Of a stretch of DNA of 64,000 nt, positions 63,909-64,000 are shown one piece after another. The stretch is taken from positions 288,213 through 352,212 of the forward strand of contig NZ_AOIU01000013.1 of assembly GCF_000337455.1 (NCBI RefSeq), written 5' to 3'. This DNA is from Halosimplex carlsbadense 2-9-1 (GTDB taxonomy: Archaea; Halobacteriota; Halobacteria; Halobacteriales; Haloarculaceae). Positions within the stretch are counted from its first letter, which is position 1, and each line of letters starts with the position of its first letter. The position numbers and the translations under genes are program-made. The notes beneath the pieces are model-generated. The model saw only the letters and a list, made by a program, of their open reading frames with translations. It searched no databases and had not been told where the DNA came from.

Positions 63909-64000
63909 TCACCCGGCCACGACCGCCCGCAGCGCGAACGCGAGGTTCTCCTTCCGTTCGAGCACTCGCCGGTAGAAGTACGACACCCACTTCGAGCCGT
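63909..64000 (-). CDS. C-terminal end of a gene running off the window
   Basis: The minus strand has a stop at 63909-63911 and an open frame to the window edge. The last residues read GSKWVSYFYRRVLERKENLAF and ALRAVVAG. No family was recognised from this short piece. Confidence 0.5.
   Translation of the reverse strand, partial: GSKWVSYFYRRVLERKENLAFALRAVVAG

Overview
The window comes from the chromosome of a halophilic archaeon (class Halobacteria). The evidence is very high GC with GTC/GAC-rich coding, acidic proteins, twin-arginine signal peptides on secreted proteins and lipoproteins, and short AT-rich TATA elements about 25-35 nt before start codons (leaderless or nearly leaderless transcription). 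Recognisable haloarchaeal families include the HTH-10/Bat regulator, DUF106, DUF2391, DUF502, an Orc1/Cdc6 initiator, NAD-dependent LigA and bacterial-type UvrB/UvrC. No rRNA, tRNA, CRISPR array or intact insertion sequence was found. The genus cannot be fixed from sequence alone.

Layout. 1-8.9 kb: end of a MATE exporter, an aldo/keto reductase, a DUF106 membrane insertase-like protein, two divergent two-domain rhodaneses, an AI-2E-type transporter, a methyltransferase, small membrane proteins with a decayed tandem duplicate, and a rhomboid protease. 8.9-14.6 kb: an ABC importer operon (binding protein, two permeases, ATPase, 67-aa membrane protein) divergent from a cytoplasmic glycerophosphodiesterase, an arrangement like bacterial Ugp. 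14.7-21.6 kb: zinc-ribbon and universal-stress proteins, then a zinc locus with a P1B exporter (ZntA type) beside a ZnuABC-type importer, each with its own palindrome at the promoter. 21.8-30.9 kb: Orc1/Cdc6, Hsp20, an HTH regulator, a PLP aminotransferase, a single-subunit quinol nitric oxide reductase and LigA. 30.9-36 kb: an ABC-2 exporter, membrane proteins and a second aldo/keto reductase.

36-46.4 kb: UvrC, two cobalamin genes (cbiE-cbiA), an AT-rich islet with a Tat-exported protein carrying a broken metalloprotease motif, two alpha/beta hydrolases, an HTH-10 regulator and a MOSC protein. 46.5-55.9 kb: an anchored PQQ-type beta-propeller with a coding minisatellite, class I ribonucleotide reductase (nrdB, nrdA), UvrB and a hairpin-rich divergent promoter region. 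55.9-64 kb: a secreted metallopeptidase with a calcium ladder, a ferritin-like protein, a mannonate dehydratase-like enolase-superfamily enzyme, a ThuA protein, a 42-aa zinc finger, diphthine-ammonia ligase, an XRE-CBS regulator and a DUF502 protein.

The most unusual signal is a family of short hairpins that recurs in the intergenic region before uvrB and inside the reading frames of uvrC and cbiA. Three of them share an 11-nt loop matching GANCRAAGNGA between otherwise different stems. In uvrC and cbiA they coincide with low-complexity in-frame insertions in conserved enzymes, so they look like a small mobile or self-propagating element tolerated inside genes.
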